DNA of 52,437 nt, taken from the NCBI GenBank assembly GCA_035654775.1, contig DASRWB010000024.1, forward strand, positions 1-52,437, in the 5' to 3' direction. Under the pieces are notes generated by a model. The model saw nothing but the letters and a program-made list of their open reading frames with translations, was not told the DNA's origin and did no database searches. The translations under genes were made by a program, and so were the position numbers. This DNA comes from HKST-UBA85 sp035654775. Lineage in GTDB: Bacteria > Bacteroidota > Bacteroidia > Flavobacteriales > Flavobacteriaceae. Positions 32,967-40,692 of the stretch are shown here, piece by piece. The first letter of the stretch is position 1; each line of letters begins with the position of its first letter.

Positions 32967-34694
32967 ATGATATATATTGAACCTGAAATTTTAAAACGCA
33001 TAAACACTTGGCTCACACCTGCATTTGACCAAGAAACCCAAAAATACATAAAAGAAAGCATTGCCTTCAGACCAAAAGAAATTCAGGAAAGTTTTTACAA
33101 AGACTTAGAATTTGGTACCGGCGGTATGCGTGGAATAATGGGCATAGGCACCAATCGCATTAATAAATATACCTTAGGAAAAAACACACAAGGCCTAAGC
33201 AATTATCTCCACAAAAAATTCCAAAACCAACAGCTAAAAGTAGCTATCGCTTACGATTGCAGACACAACAGCAAATCGCTGGCAAAATTGGTTGCCGATG
33301 TGTTTTCTGCCAATACCATTCAGGTTTATCTTTTTGAAAATTTACGGCCAACACCTGAACTCTCTTTTACTCTCAAATACCTGAACTGCCATTGTGGTAT
33401 TGTACTTACCGCATCACACAATCCGCCGGAGTACAACGGCTATAAAGTTTACTGGCAAGATGGCGGACAACTGGTTCCACCGCAAGACGAAGAAATTATT
33501 AAGGAAATTAGCACTGTTGACTATTCCGAAATAAAGTTTGAATCAAATAATAAGTACATTCAATACATCGGAAAAGAAATGGATGAAGTTTTTATAAATG
33601 CTTCACTTAAAAATGGAAGCTTTATAACCAATGCGGAAAGAAAAAACTTAAAAATAGTTTTCACCTCATTACACGGCACAGCCATAACCCTAATTCCTGA
33701 AGTTTTAAAACGTGCCGGATATAACCAGCTAAGTATAGTTGAAGAGCAAGCGGTACCTAATGGAGACTTTCCAACAGTAAAATCGCCAAACCCCGAAGAG
33801 CCTGAAGCACTGGAAATGGCATTGCAACTGGCCAAAAAAGTAGAAGCCGATATCGTTATAGGTACAGATCCCGATGGCGACAGGCTGGGAATAGCCGTAA
33901 GAAACCACAAAAACGAATTAACACTTCTTAACGGAAATCAAACAATGGTTCTGCTTACCCATTATTTGCTAAAAAAATGGAAAGAAAAAGACTTACTTAA
34001 AGGCAAAGAATTTGTAGGCTGCACTATCGTTTCCACACCCATGATGCGCAAATTAACCACTTCATTTGGTGTAAACTACAAAGAAGGTTTAACCGGATTT
34101 AAATGGATAGCCAAAATGATAAAAGACTTTCCCGAATTAAATTTTATTGGTGGTGGTGAAGAAAGTTTCGGGTTTATGGTAGGAGATTTTGTTAGAGATA
34201 AAGATGCGGTTACTTCTACCCTACTGGCTTGCGAAATTGCAGCCGAAGCCAAAACAAATGGCAGTTCGCTTTACAAGGAACTCATAGCACTATACCTTAA
34301 ACATGGTTTCTACAAAGAACACCTGATATCCATCACAAAAAAAGGAATTGAAGGTGTAGAAGAAATCAAGCAAATCATGATTGACGCACGCAAAAACCCA
34401 CGTAAAGAAATAAACGGCTCTAAAGTAATCCGCATGGAAGACTACCTCACTTCTACGGCTACTCATCTTGAAGAAGGAACCACAGCACCAATAGATGTCC
34501 CTAAATCCAACGTACTTATTTACTACACCGAAGACGGAAGTAAAGTTGCACTTAGGCCAAGCGGCACAGAACCCAAAATAAAGTATTACATAAGTGTAAA
34601 CAGTACATTAAATTCGATTTCAGCGTTTGAAACTGTTGAAGCCAAACTGGATCAAAAAATTAAAGCAATAAGTACAAACATGAACCTAAGCTAA
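32967..34694 (+). CDS. Phosphoglucomutase/phosphomannomutase (alpha-D-phosphohexomutase)
   Basis: The 575-residue enzyme interconverts sugar 1- and 6-phosphates. Landmarks are in order: FGTGGMRGIMGIGTNRINKY, active-site serine loop LTASHNPPEYNGYKVYW, metal loop GTDPDGDRLGIAV, sugar-binding GGGEESFGFMVGDFVRDKDA, and the phosphate-binding ALRPSGTEPKIKYYISV. Its length fits the PgcA/PGM2-like group. Substrate preference (glucose, mannose) is not decided by the sequence. The stop overlaps the start of the exporter gene (TAATG). Confidence 0.95.
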   Translation: MIYIEPEILKRINTWLTPAFDQETQKYIKESIAFRPKEIQESFYKDLEFGTGGMRGIMGIGTNRINKYTLGKNTQGLSNYLHKKFQNQQLKVAIAYDCRHNSKSLAKLVADVFSANTIQVYLFENLRPTPELSFTLKYLNCHCGIVLTASHNPPEYNGYKVYWQDGGQLVPPQDEEIIKEISTVDYSEIKFESNNKYIQYIGKEMDEVFINASLKNGSFITNAERKNLKIVFTSLHGTAITLIPEVLKRAGYNQLSIVEEQAVPNGDFPTVKSPNPEEPEALEMALQLAKKVEADIVIGTDPDGDRLGIAVRNHKNELTLLNGNQTMVLLTHYLLKKWKEKDLLKGKEFVGCTIVSTPMMRKLTTSFGVNYKEGLTGFKWIAKMIKDFPELNFIGGGEESFGFMVGDFVRDKDAVTSTLLACEIAAEAKTNGSSLYKELIALYLKHGFYKEHLISITKKGIEGVEEIKQIMIDARKNPRKEINGSKVIRMEDYLTSTATHLEEGTTAPIDVPKSNVLIYYTEDGSKVALRPSGTEPKIKYYISVNSTLNSISAFETVEAKLDQKIKAISTNMNLS

Positions 34695-36529
34695 TGAGTC
34701 ATTTTTTTAACATATTACGCTACGCAAAACCCTACAAAAGCTACGCTGTAGGCCATATTATTTGTAACATTCTCTTTGCTTTATTCGGAACTTTAGCGTT
34801 TGTTGCTATGAAACCTATGCTGGATGTAATATTTGAGAAAAATGTACCTATTCCTGAAAATGAACCCAAATTTACAGGTATTATGGAAATAGGCCATTTT
34901 GCTGAAAAATACCTTTCCTTTCACATGAATCAGTTTACCGGTGGCGACAACTCCAAAGCACTTATTTTTGTTACCGGACTCATCATCATTATGTTTTTAC
35001 TGAAAAACATCTTTGGTTACTTTGCAAATTACTTTTTGGTTTTTCTTAGAAATGGCGTAATTAGAGACCTTCGAAATGCCGTGTACAAAAAAATAACCGA
35101 GCTGCCGCTTTCCTATTTTTCTGAAAAAAGAAAAGGAGACATTCTGGCCAGAGTCACAGGTGATATTCAAGACTTGCAGTATTCGTTCTTATCGGTTTTA
35201 GAACTGGTAGTTAGAGAACCGTTAACCATCATTTTCACTATTGCCGCCATGCTGATTATAAGTGCTAAACTTACCTTTTTTGTATTTATTTTCATCCCTG
35301 TTACCGGGATTATTATCTCCCGAATTGGGAAAAGCTTAAAACGAAAATCAGACCGCGTTCAAAGAGAACAAGGTACTTTTCTCTCAACGCTGGAAGAAAC
35401 ATTAACTGGCCTTCGAATTGTTAAAGGGTTTAATGCCGAAGAAACTTTTAATAAAAAATTTCAAGAATCTACGACGCGGTTTTACAACTTTTCAAACAAG
35501 CTTTTAAACCGTCAAAACCTGGCATCGCCGGCCAGCGAATTTTTAGGCATTTGTGTAATCGCCATACTTTTGTGGTACGGTGGCAATATTGTTTTGCAAA
35601 GCGATGGCTCTTCAGGACTTGACGGAAGTAAATTTCTGGTATATATGGGTCTGGCATACAATATCCTTACGCCGGCAAAAGCCATTTCCAGAGGATTGTA
35701 CAACATAAAAAAAGGCGGCGCTGCGGCAGAACGCATCCAGGAAATTGTAGACACCGAAAACCCGCTAAAAGACAAACCAAACGCCATAACAAAAACCGAT
35801 TTCAACACCGCTCTTTCTTTTGAAAATATTTATTTCAAATATGAAGACGAGTACGTATTAAAAAACTTCTCATTAACTATCCCAAAAGGAAAAACAGTAG
35901 CTTTAGTAGGGCAATCCGGCAGCGGAAAATCTACCATAGCCAATTTAATCACACGTTTTTATGATGTAAATCAAGGCAACATCAAAATTGACGGAATTGA
36001 TATTCGTGAATTCAACACTAAATCTTTGCGAAACCTTTTAGGTATTGTAACCCAAGATGCCATTCTTTTTAATGATACCATCAAAAACAACTTGCTATTA
36101 GGAAATCCACATGCAAGCGAACAAGACATTATCAAAGCACTTAAAATTGCCAACGCCTGGGAATTTGTTAAAGAATTACCTTACGGTATTGAAGCCAATA
36201 TTGGTGACTCGGGAAACAAACTTTCCGGCGGACAAAAACAGCGTTTAAGTATAGCGCGTGCCGTGTTAAAAAATCCACCTATAATGATTTTAGACGAAGC
36301 CACTTCTGCGCTAGATACTGAAAGCGAACGATTGGTGCAAGTGGCTTTGGAAAACATGATGAAAAACAGAACCTCAGTAGTGATTGCTCACAGACTTTCT
36401 ACAATACAAAATGCCGATACTATCGTAGTGATGCAAAAGGGTGAAATCGTTGAACAAGGAAAACACAGCGAACTCATGGCAAAAAACGGAGTCTACAGTA
36501 AGCTGGTGGCTATGCAGAGCTTTGAATAA
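34694..36529 (+). CDS. MsbA-like ABC exporter (fused permease and ATPase)
   Basis: The 611-residue protein has a six-helix ABC transmembrane domain (about 1-350; RNAVYKKITELPLSYFSEKR and the GDILARVTGDIQDLQ loop) and a nucleotide-binding domain with Walker A ALVGQSGSGKSTIANLI (about 403-419), Q-loop VTQDAILFND, signature LSGGQKQRLSIARAVLKN, and Walker B IMILDEATSALD. This is the MsbA/lipid A-type exporter architecture, exporting lipids or other hydrophobic substrates across the inner membrane. Translationally coupled to the phosphosugar mutase and followed by a strong terminator. Confidence 0.93.
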   Translation: MSHFFNILRYAKPYKSYAVGHIICNILFALFGTLAFVAMKPMLDVIFEKNVPIPENEPKFTGIMEIGHFAEKYLSFHMNQFTGGDNSKALIFVTGLIIIMFLLKNIFGYFANYFLVFLRNGVIRDLRNAVYKKITELPLSYFSEKRKGDILARVTGDIQDLQYSFLSVLELVVREPLTIIFTIAAMLIISAKLTFFVFIFIPVTGIIISRIGKSLKRKSDRVQREQGTFLSTLEETLTGLRIVKGFNAEETFNKKFQESTTRFYNFSNKLLNRQNLASPASEFLGICVIAILLWYGGNIVLQSDGSSGLDGSKFLVYMGLAYNILTPAKAISRGLYNIKKGGAAAERIQEIVDTENPLKDKPNAITKTDFNTALSFENIYFKYEDEYVLKNFSLTIPKGKTVALVGQSGSGKSTIANLITRFYDVNQGNIKIDGIDIREFNTKSLRNLLGIVTQDAILFNDTIKNNLLLGNPHASEQDIIKALKIANAWEFVKELPYGIEANIGDSGNKLSGGQKQRLSIARAVLKNPPIMILDEATSALDTESERLVQVALENMMKNRTSVVIAHRLSTIQNADTIVVMQKGEIVEQGKHSELMAKNGVYSKLVAMQSFE

Positions 36530-36542
36530 AACAGATATAAAC

Positions 36543-36574
36543 AAAAAAAGGATAGTTTGGGGGCTATCCTTTTT
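36543..36574 (+). terminator. Intrinsic terminator after the MsbA-like gene
   Basis: AAAAAGGATAG (36545-36555) pairs with CTATCCTTTTT (36564-36574) around an 8-nt G-rich loop with a downstream T tract. It ends the phosphosugar mutase/exporter transcript. Confidence 0.88.
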
Positions 36575-36578
36575 GTTT

Positions 36579-36600
36579 GTCTCTTTTAGAATAAAGAGAC
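36579..36600. repeat. Extra hairpin in the 36530-36820 gap
   Basis: GTCTCTTT (36579-36586) and AAAGAGAC (36593-36600) form a perfect 8-bp stem directly after the terminator, without a T tract. The rest of this 291-bp gap is AT-rich; I find no reading frame, RNA motif or TAnnTTTG element in it, so the promoter of the downstream sigma gene is not identified. Confidence 0.5.
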
Positions 36601-36820
36601 CAGACTAACAACATGAGCAGGTTTGTGGTGTAAACATATAACAAATATTTGAATTGAGCAAGAAAAAAATGCATTTTATCGATATTTTTTTACACTTTAC
36701 CGATTAATTTTTATTTAAATAGCTGATTATCAATTTTTTGTTCAAAACTTGAATTTTAGACTATTTGTACCCTTTAAACCTCTTTTTTAAAAAGAAGTCT
36801 AACTTAAAAGTATATTTTTT

Positions 36821-37363
36821 GTGTTAAAAGACACTCAATTATTAACCGAACTGCTGGACGATAGAACCAAAGAATTTGCTTTTGCCAAATTGGTTTCTCA
36901 GTACAAACAACCTTTGTATTGGCACATCCGAAACATAGTTAAAGTACACGATGATGCCGATGATGTTTTACAAAACACCTTTATAAAAATTTTCAAAAAC
37001 CTTGATTCTTTTAAAGGAGAAAGTAAGTTGTATTCCTGGATGTATCGAATAGCAACAAATGAATCTATTACCTTTATCAACAAGAAAGCAAAGCGCATGC
37101 AAATAACCAACGAAGAAGCTGTAAATCTTGCAATCAACAATCTGGAAGCCGATGTCTATTTTAAAGGCGACACCATACAGCTCAAACTGCAAAAAGCCAT
37201 TGCTACATTGCCGGACAAACAACAATTGGTTTTCAATATGAAATATTTTCAGGAAATGAAATACAAAGAGATGTCAGCTATTTTAGACACCAGTGAAGGT
37301 GCTTTAAAGGCATCCTACCATATTGCCGTTAAAAAGATTGAAGAATTTTTACGTACAAATTAA
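36821..37363 (+). CDS. ECF-family RNA polymerase sigma factor (second module)
   Basis: A 180-residue sigma-70 family protein with region 2 (FAKLVSQYKQPLYWHIRNIV, DDADDVLQNTFIKIFKNLDS, FKGESKLYSWMYRIATNESI) and region 4 (LPDKQQLVFNMKYFQEMKYK, EMSAILDTSEGALKASYHIA). The start is GTG; no ATG is nearby in frame. It heads a plus-strand module with a single-pass membrane regulator 41 bp downstream and a periplasmic Spy/CpxP-like protein. The regulator probably holds the sigma factor at the membrane until a periplasmic signal arrives. No clear promoter is recognised. Confidence 0.93.
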   Translation: MLKDTQLLTELLDDRTKEFAFAKLVSQYKQPLYWHIRNIVKVHDDADDVLQNTFIKIFKNLDSFKGESKLYSWMYRIATNESITFINKKAKRMQITNEEAVNLAINNLEADVYFKGDTIQLKLQKAIATLPDKQQLVFNMKYFQEMKYKEMSAILDTSEGALKASYHIAVKKIEEFLRTN

Positions 37364-37404
37364 ACGCCTGTAAAAAATTATAGTCTAATTCAAAAAACAA
37401 AAAC

Positions 37405-37881
37405 GTGTTACCTAAAAAACAAGCTTCTGGTTTTCAAGTTCCTAAAGATTACTTTTCTTCTTTAGAAGATAACGTATTGACAAAGATTACCTTAACCCAG
37501 TTCCCCAAAAAATCAGGTTTTACTACACCAGAAGACTATTTCAGCACCATAAACAGCAAAGATTTTATTATAAAAAACAACTCCAAGCCTAAGGTAATTA
37601 AACTGGCAAACTGGAAAACCATTAGCATTGCCACAGCTGTTGCTGCCATGCTTCTTGTGTTTTTTGGTTTAAAAAACCAAATGAACCCTATCACTATAGA
37701 AAATGTAGAAACCGTACAACTGGAAAACTATATTTTCAATACTCCTTTTGACATTGAAGAGTTAGCCACAATGCTTGAAGAAGATACATTTTTAACAGAT
37801 AATTTTTCTAGTTTTAATGTAGACAATCTGGAAGACTATCTGCTGGAAAATACATCAATAGAAAATTTAATTTCAGAATAA
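37405..37881 (+). CDS. Probable anti-sigma factor, single-pass, with GFxxPxDYF repeats
   Basis: The 158-residue protein (GTG start) has an N-terminal cytoplasmic part with two similar motifs, GFQVPKDYFSSLE (residues 9-21) and GFTTPEDYFSTIN (38-50), one transmembrane helix at about 72-89, and an acidic periplasmic tail of about 65 residues (EELATMLEEDTFLTDNFSSF, NLEDYLLENTSIENLISE). The layout and position after an ECF gene make it the likely anti-sigma factor. The repeated motif may be the sigma-binding element. It is 1 nt before the start of the Spy/CpxP-like gene. No zinc site. Confidence 0.78.
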   Translation: MLPKKQASGFQVPKDYFSSLEDNVLTKITLTQFPKKSGFTTPEDYFSTINSKDFIIKNNSKPKVIKLANWKTISIATAVAAMLLVFFGLKNQMNPITIENVETVQLENYIFNTPFDIEELATMLEEDTFLTDNFSSFNVDNLEDYLLENTSIENLISE

Positions 37882-37882
37882 C

Positions 37883-38314
37883 ATGAAAAAAACAATCCTT
37901 ATACTGTTGCTGCTGCTTACCTTCAAAAGTATGCATGCCCAAGACCGAAAAGATAAAATAAAAGCACTCAAAATTGCTTTCCTAACCGAACAATTGGAAT
38001 TAACACAAGAAGAGGCACAAAAATTTTGGCCTGTTTATAACACCTTTGAAGCAGAAATAAGAAAACTAAAATCTTTAGAATACAAAATCAAAAAAACAGA
38101 AGACTGGAAAACATTATCTGAAGAAGAAGCAAGTACCACAGTTGATAACCTTATAAAAAATGAAGAAATAAGTTTTACCTTAAAAAAACAATTTTTGCTG
38201 GACTTAAAAAAAATTCTGCCTTCAAAAAAAATTATAAAGCTCAAGGCTTCAGAACATGCATTTAACCGTCGCATGCTGGAGCAATTTAAAAACAGAAAAG
38301 CACAAAAACAATAA
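37883..38314 (+). CDS. Spy/CpxP-like periplasmic sensor protein of the ECF module
   Basis: A 143-residue helical protein with a signal peptide (MKKTILILLLLLTFKSMHAQ). The mature part is highly charged and helical: KIAFLTEQLELTQEEAQKFW, PVYNTFEAEIRKLKSLEYKI, SFTLKKQFLLDLKKILPSKK, and HAFNRRMLEQFKNRKAQKQ. The 'LTxEEAQKFWPVYN' pattern is shared with flavobacterial proteins described as sensors of ECF-type sigma factors and recalls the LTxxQ repeats of Spy/CpxP chaperones. It probably senses misfolded protein or another envelope signal for the adjacent anti-sigma factor. One base separates it from the convergent BNR-like gene. Confidence 0.82.
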   Translation: MKKTILILLLLLTFKSMHAQDRKDKIKALKIAFLTEQLELTQEEAQKFWPVYNTFEAEIRKLKSLEYKIKKTEDWKTLSEEEASTTVDNLIKNEEISFTLKKQFLLDLKKILPSKKIIKLKASEHAFNRRMLEQFKNRKAQKQ

Positions 38315-38315
38315 T

Positions 38316-39371
38316 TTATTCTCTAAAAGTGAGTTTGGCTATTCTTCCTTTTCCGGCAGCATAGGCAATAGTATCGTTTACAAAACGTAAAGTGTAAAAA
38401 CCTTCATTGCTTAAGTGTTTCCAGGTGTAACCGCCATCGTTACTAAAATCAATACCCTTAAACCCGATAGCCACAAGTTCCTTGCCCTTAGTTCCGGGAA
38501 TATATTGCACACAGCTTCGATAACCCGGTTCTTGATTTTCGGCTACTAAATGCCAGGTTTTTCCACCATCATGAGTTACAATTTTGTTGGCTGAATTGTC
38601 ATCCGGTTGAGTATAATCACCACCAATAGCAAACCCATTTAATTCATCATAAAAATCAACAGCAAAAATACCTGTGGTTTCCAAGCCTTGTATTATTGGG
38701 GTTTCATAAATTTCCCAGGTATATCCTTTATCCGCAGAATACAGTATGCGGCTGACTTTGCCTCCAGTAGCTACCCAGGTATGATTACCTACCATAGCAA
38801 TATTACTGTTACTGGCAGCAAAAGCAGCTTCTCCATCTCTGGCTTCCGGTAGTTGATTACAAGGTATTTTTTTCCATGTTTCCCCACCATCACGGGTAAC
38901 AATTATACTCATACAGCGCTCGGTTGGGTCTCCTATTGCTATTCCTTCTTTTTCATTCCAGAAACGTATAGCATCATAAAAGGTTTTTTCATGACTTTCG
39001 GTATAGACTAGCTCCATTGCTCCCGAATTTCCGGTTTTAAACAACAATGCCGGACTGCCAACACTTAACATAAAAAAATCCTGAATGTTTCCGGCCACAG
39101 CTCTGAACTCAATCGCTAAAGAATCATACTCCTGTTTTGAGATGATCCATTTTTTATCTTTTTCACTGTAAAGTCCAAAACGGTTATGGTTTGCCGCAAA
39201 AGCCAAACTATTTTTATCCAAAATTTCAATGGCTCGAATACTTAAGGTAGAATCCCTCAAAATAAGTTCCGTTTCAACCTCAGCTAAGGCACGTGGCACA
39301 TAATCCCGCTTAGGTTTGCAGGATAACACAAAAACTACCGCTACAACTACAAAAGAAAAAAACAATTTCAT
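38316..39371 (-). CDS. BNR/YCF48-like beta-propeller lipoprotein
   Basis: A 351-residue lipoprotein (signal MKLFFSFVVVAVVFVLSC, Cys18) composed of repeated beta-propeller blades with Asp-box motifs: VTRDGGETWKKI, LYSADKGYTWEIY, THDGGKTWHLV, SNDGGYTWKHL. The family is often labelled oxidoreductase or photosystem II stability factor-like; there is no cofactor motif to support an enzyme role. It is probably an envelope-anchored binding protein. It is convergent with the Spy-like gene, and divergent from the RsmB-like methyltransferase gene. Confidence 0.85.
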   Translation of the reverse strand: MKLFFSFVVVAVVFVLSCKPKRDYVPRALAEVETELILRDSTLSIRAIEILDKNSLAFAANHNRFGLYSEKDKKWIISKQEYDSLAIEFRAVAGNIQDFFMLSVGSPALLFKTGNSGAMELVYTESHEKTFYDAIRFWNEKEGIAIGDPTERCMSIIVTRDGGETWKKIPCNQLPEARDGEAAFAASNSNIAMVGNHTWVATGGKVSRILYSADKGYTWEIYETPIIQGLETTGIFAVDFYDELNGFAIGGDYTQPDDNSANKIVTHDGGKTWHLVAENQEPGYRSCVQYIPGTKGKELVAIGFKGIDFSNDGGYTWKHLSNEGFYTLRFVNDTIAYAAGKGRIAKLTFRE

Positions 39372-39402
39372 AAACCCCTTGATTTTAATGAAAATAGAAA
39401 AA

Positions 39403-39410
39403 CAAAGCTA
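39403..39410 (-). promoter_or_regulatory. -7 promoter element for the BNR-like lipoprotein gene
   Basis: TAGCTTTG on the minus strand matches TAnnTTTG and lies 31 nt upstream of the ATG. A TTG occurs only 8 nt further upstream, so the -33 spacing is not satisfied. Confidence 0.35.
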
Positions 39411-39437
39411 CGCATAAACAAATAAATATATTAACCT

Positions 39438-39445
39438 TATCTTTG
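39438..39445 (+). promoter_or_regulatory. -7 promoter element for the RsmB-like gene
   Basis: TATCTTTG followed by CAAAC matches TAnnTTTG; the ATG is 17 nt downstream. Confidence 0.5.
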
Positions 39446-39462
39446 CAAACTAAATTTTCAAC

Positions 39463-40677
39463 ATGCGTTTACATCGTAATTTATGCTTTGCCGTAATTGA
39501 CGGGTTAACCCAAATATTCAATGAAGGGGAATATGCCGACAAAGCCATACAACAACTTCTAAAACGTGACAAACGTTGGGGAAGCCGCGATCGTGCTTTT
39601 GTAGCCGAAACCACTTACGATATCGTTCGATGGAAACGTTTGTATGCCGAAATTGCGGAAGTAAAAGAACCTTTTAATCGCGACAACCTGTGGCGTATGT
39701 TTGCCGTTTGGGCTACCTTAAAAGGAATAAAACTTCCCGATTGGAAATATTTCGAAAATACGCCTACCCGTAAAATAAAAGGTCGCTTCGATGAACTGTC
39801 AAAAATCAGAAAATACAGAGAATCTATCCCCGATTGGCTGGATGATTTGGGTGTAGCCGAATTAGGAGAAACGGTCTGGACACGAGAATTAGCTGCTTTA
39901 AACCAACAAGCCGACGTAATTTTAAGAGTAAATACCTTAAAGACATCCAAAGAAAAATTAAAAGGCCAACTCTTTGACTTAGATATCGAAACAGAAACGC
40001 TAAAAGACTATCCTCATGCATTAAAGCTAAAAGAACGTACTAACGTTTTTTTAACCGAACAGTTCAAAAACGGATTATTCGAAGTCCAAGATGCATCTTC
40101 TCAACAGGTTGCTGAATTTCTTGATGTTGAACCCGGCATGCGAGTGGTAGACGCCTGCGCCGGTGCCGGTGGAAAAACACTGCACATTGCCAGTCTTATG
40201 GAAAATAAAGGACAAATAATTGCCTTAGACCTTTATCAAAATAAACTCGCTGAACTAAAACGCAGAGCCAAACGCAATGGGGCTCACAATATTGAAACAC
40301 GTGTAATTGAATCGACCAAAACCATAAAAAAACTCTTCGATAAAGCTGATAGAGTACTTATTGATGCACCGTGTTCCGGACTTGGCGTTCTAAAACGAAA
40401 TCCGGATACCAAATGGAAACTAAAACCGGTGTTTATGGAAGAAATAAAACATACTCAACAAGACATTCTACAGCAATATGCAAAAATGGTTAAACCCGGC
40501 GGTAAACTGGTGTATGCTACTTGTTCCATATTGCCTTCTGAAAATCAAGAACAAGTTGACAAATTTTTAACATCCGAATCAGGAAAAGAATTTACCTTTG
40601 TAAAAGACCAAAAAATAATGGCACATTCTTCAGGATATGACGGATTTTATATGGCCTTACTCAAAAAGAATATTTAA
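39463..40677 (+). CDS. RsmB/NOP-family RNA m5C methyltransferase
   Basis: The 404-residue protein has an N-terminal helical part and a C-terminal SAM-dependent methyltransferase domain: VQDASSQQVAEFLDVEPGMR, VVDACAGAGGKTLHIASLME, DRVLIDAPCSGLGVLKRNPD with the catalytic Cys of PCSG, and KLVYATCSILPSENQEQVDK with the second conserved Cys of TCS. This is the RsmB/RsmF/NOP2 group that makes 5-methylcytosine in rRNA or tRNA. The exact target base is not decided. It is followed 15 nt later by the endonuclease gene, with no terminator between. Confidence 0.93.
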   Translation: MRLHRNLCFAVIDGLTQIFNEGEYADKAIQQLLKRDKRWGSRDRAFVAETTYDIVRWKRLYAEIAEVKEPFNRDNLWRMFAVWATLKGIKLPDWKYFENTPTRKIKGRFDELSKIRKYRESIPDWLDDLGVAELGETVWTRELAALNQQADVILRVNTLKTSKEKLKGQLFDLDIETETLKDYPHALKLKERTNVFLTEQFKNGLFEVQDASSQQVAEFLDVEPGMRVVDACAGAGGKTLHIASLMENKGQIIALDLYQNKLAELKRRAKRNGAHNIETRVIESTKTIKKLFDKADRVLIDAPCSGLGVLKRNPDTKWKLKPVFMEEIKHTQQDILQQYAKMVKPGGKLVYATCSILPSENQEQVDKFLTSESGKEFTFVKDQKIMAHSSGYDGFYMALLKKNI

Positions 40678-40692
40678 ATATCACCCTTAGCA

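Noticed and set aside
36575..36820. Small ORF (ATGAGCAGG start) or regulatory RNA in the gap before the second ECF gene
   Set aside because: The ORF is only six codons and the hairpin at 36579-36600 lacks other conserved structure; nothing supports a gene.
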